From Alphaproteobacteria bacterium MarineAlpha3_Bin3 (GTDB lineage: Bacteria > Pseudomonadota > Alphaproteobacteria > Rhodospirillales > Casp-alpha2): a DNA stretch of 14,837 nucleotides. The notes beneath the pieces were generated by a model that did not search any database, was not told where the DNA came from, and saw nothing but the letters and a program-made list of their open reading frames with translations. Within the stretch, counting starts at the first letter, position 1. Every line of letters starts with the position of its first letter. The stretch covers positions 1-14,837 of the forward strand of contig PTLK01000021.1 in assembly GCA_002938075.1 (NCBI GenBank), read 5' to 3'. Positions 13,717 through 14,837 of the stretch are shown here, piece after piece. The position numbers were made by a program, and so were the translations under genes.

Positions 13717-13743
13717 ATTTTAGTCGCGCTGTTTTCTTAACAA
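13717..13743 (-). promoter_or_regulatory. Weak candidate promoter for the exported hydrolase gene
   Basis: On the minus strand TTGTTA (13738-13743) and TAAAAT (13717-13722) are spaced by 15 bases, shorter than the ideal 17. They lie about 35 bases before the ATG, in the only gap between the GST and hydrolase genes. The -35 part coincides with the T-rich tail of the preceding hairpin. Confidence 0.28.
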
Positions 13744-13757
13744 AACCCATTTATGGG
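13736..13757 (-). terminator. Weak candidate terminator after mtnA-GST
   Basis: Directly after the GST stop, the minus strand reads CCCA-TAAA-TGGG followed by TTTTGTT. The stem is only four to five base pairs, so termination would be partial. No other stop signal exists before the next gene. Confidence 0.35.
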
Positions 13758-13758
13758 G

Positions 13759-14406
13759 TCACCGCCCCCCGTGCTGTTCTTTGGTTAAAGCGATCCCTGC
13801 CTGTTCCATGGTGCGCCCAACCGACGGCACTTCGGCCATGTTTTGGGCGAAGCGCCAGATGTTCGGGTATTCGGTCGTCGGCGGGTCGACCCGAAGGCCC
13901 CAGCAGGCGTGGACGAAGGCCAGCGTATCGGCAAGCGTCATATGATTGCCGATCAGCCAGTCGCGGCCTTCGAGCCAACCATCGAGGCGCTGAAAACAAA
14001 CCGCGAAACGTTCCTCGGCCGCCGCCTTCAGGCGCCCCTGTTCGTCCCCGTCGTCGAGCCAGCGGAACGGGCGCAACCACAGCCCGAAGGCCGGGTGTTC
14101 CTGCGACGCCAAAAAAAGCATCCGCATCATCATCTGGCCCCGTTCCCATGACCCGGGCGGCGGCATGAGCCTGCCCTCCCCGTACTTCTCGCCGAGATAC
14201 AACAGGATGGCGACGCTTTCGGTCATCAGGCCGTCGCCCGTGGCCAGGCTCGGCACCTGGCCCATGGGGTTGACGGCCAGGTGCTCGGGCGTATTCAGCT
14301 TGTCGCGTTCGACCATGACCAGCTCGTAATCGAGACCCAGTTCCTCCATGACGATTTGCGGCGCCATCGAACACGCGCCCGCCCGACTGTAGAGGGTCAT
14401 AGTCAT
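13759..14406 (-). CDS. Glutathione S-transferase family protein
   Basis: This 215-residue cytoplasmic protein has a thioredoxin-fold N-terminal domain (about 1-80) and an all-helical C-terminal domain. The N-terminal SRAGACSMAPQIVMEELG places Cys12 and Ser13 at the site used for glutathione in beta-class bacterial enzymes. PMGQVPSL at 47-54 holds the conserved cis-proline, and TESVAILLYL at 62-71 is the usual glutathione-contact segment. The C-terminal NHMTLADTLAFVHACW carries the capping-box Asp. Substrate is unknown. The ATG overlaps the mtnA stop by four bases, so the two are coupled; a link between methionine salvage and glutathione chemistry is possible but unproven. A second ATG lies two codons in. 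Confidence 0.93.
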   Translation of the reverse strand: MTMTLYSRAGACSMAPQIVMEELGLDYELVMVERDKLNTPEHLAVNPMGQVPSLATGDGLMTESVAILLYLGEKYGEGRLMPPPGSWERGQMMMRMLFLASQEHPAFGLWLRPFRWLDDGDEQGRLKAAAEERFAVCFQRLDGWLEGRDWLIGNHMTLADTLAFVHACWGLRVDPPTTEYPNIWRFAQNMAEVPSVGRTMEQAGIALTKEQHGGR

Positions 14407-14837
14407 TTCGCGTGCTCCGGATAAAGCTTGGCCAGCCCTTCCTTCGACGCCTCGGCGACGCCGCGCTCGGTAATCAGCCCGGTCACCAGCCGGGCCGGGG
14501 TGATGTCGAAGGCCGGGTTGGCGGCCTTGGCGCCTTCCGGCGTGATGGTCACCGTCTCGAGGTTGCCGCTATCGGTGGTGCCGGTGATGCGGACGACCTC
14601 TTCCGAGCCCCGCTCCTCGATCGGGATGTCGGCACCTGATTCGATGGTCCAGTCGATGGTCGGCCTCGGCAAAGCAACGTAGAACGGCACCTTATTATCG
14701 TCAGCCGCCAAGGCCTTTAAATAGGTGCCAATCTTGTTGCACACGTCACCTCCCGCCGTCGTGCGGTCGGTGCCGGTGATGCACAGGTCCACCTCGCCCT
14801 GTTGCATCAGATGGCCGCCGGCGTTATCGACGATGAC
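14403..14837 (-). CDS. mtnA: S-methyl-5-thioribose-1-phosphate isomerase, C-terminal part (gene runs off the right edge)
   Basis: MtnA converts methylthioribose-1-phosphate to methylthioribulose-1-phosphate in the methionine salvage pathway. The 144 residues present are the C-terminal domain: VDNAGGHLMQQGEVDLCITG, then TDRTTAGGDVCNKIGTYLKA with the catalytic Asp (24th residue of the fragment, GTDR where GADR is common), then PIEER and NPAFDITPARLVTGLITERGV. The N-terminal part, with the catalytic Cys, lies outside the window. The eIF2B-alpha-like relatives share this fold, but the DNAGGHLMQ and NPAFDITP segments favour MtnA. The stop overlaps the GST start. Confidence 0.95.
   Translation of the reverse strand, partial: VIVDNAGGHLMQQGEVDLCITGTDRTTAGGDVCNKIGTYLKALAADDNKVPFYVALPRPTIDWTIESGADIPIEERGSEEVVRITGTTDSGNLETVTITPEGAKAANPAFDITPARLVTGLITERGVAEASKEGLAKLYPEHAK

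Noticed and set aside
1..14837. Search for CRISPR arrays, insertion sequences, prophage, toxin-antitoxin or defence genes, and tRNA/rRNA
   Set aside because: No regularly spaced repeats, transposase or integrase motifs, or tRNA-like folds were seen; nearly every base is accounted for by housekeeping or metabolic genes.

Overview
This 14.8-kb window has the look of a core-genome segment from a high-GC alphaproteobacterium, most likely of Rhodospirillales type. The evidence is the separate Rieske, cytochrome b and cytochrome c1 genes in the order petA-petB-petC, a divergent trmL-hemF pair beside them, and the cluster MoxR ATPase / DUF1285 / CoA-type Nudix / DUF6111 / cca, an arrangement I associate with that class. 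I see no insertion sequence, phage gene, CRISPR array, tRNA or rRNA. Coding density is very high, many neighbours overlap by 1-4 bases, and no gene-free stretch exceeds 225 bases.

Layout. (1) Bases 1-451, minus strand: the N-terminal 150 codons of a MoxR-family AAA+ ATPase that runs off the left edge. (2) Bases 488-3329, plus strand: a tightly packed run of DUF1285 protein, CoA-type Nudix hydrolase, small two-helix DUF6111 membrane protein and CCA-adding enzyme. (3) Bases 3358-5100, minus strand: trmL and hemF overlap by 4 bases and are followed by an unrecognised small protein with no ATG start; a hairpin with an A-run (T-run on the minus strand) closes this unit. (4) Bases 5101-5324: a divergent control region with a plausible sigma-70-type promoter on each strand. 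(5) Bases 5325-7922, plus strand: petABC, the complete cytochrome bc1 complex, closed by a strong intrinsic terminator. (6) Bases 7992-13685, minus strand: a metabolic series. In transcription order it is an exported metallo-beta-lactamase-fold protein, a DenD-like sugar-acid dehydrogenase, a Tat-tagged aldo/keto reductase, a nitroreductase-family flavoprotein and a 677-residue fusion of a class II aldolase with a short-chain dehydrogenase. (7) Bases 13759-14837, minus strand: a glutathione S-transferase coupled to the 3' end of mtnA (methionine salvage), which runs off the right edge.

How the genes work together. Region 5 builds the respiratory bc1 complex, and the neighbouring hemF makes a heme precursor; divergent control of the two would link heme supply to a heme-requiring complex. 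Region 2 combines tRNA 3'-end maturation with a CoA-type Nudix enzyme and two conserved proteins of unknown role. Region 6 contains several NAD(P)-type oxidoreductases and an aldolase that could act on small sugars or sugar acids, but no substrate is fixed by the sequence.

I looked for a previously undescribed system and found no compelling one. The items most worth checking are the start-less small protein after hemF, the Tat-tagged reductase translationally coupled to a cytoplasmic dehydrogenase, the exported UlaG-like protein before them, and the G-run-rich leader of petABC.
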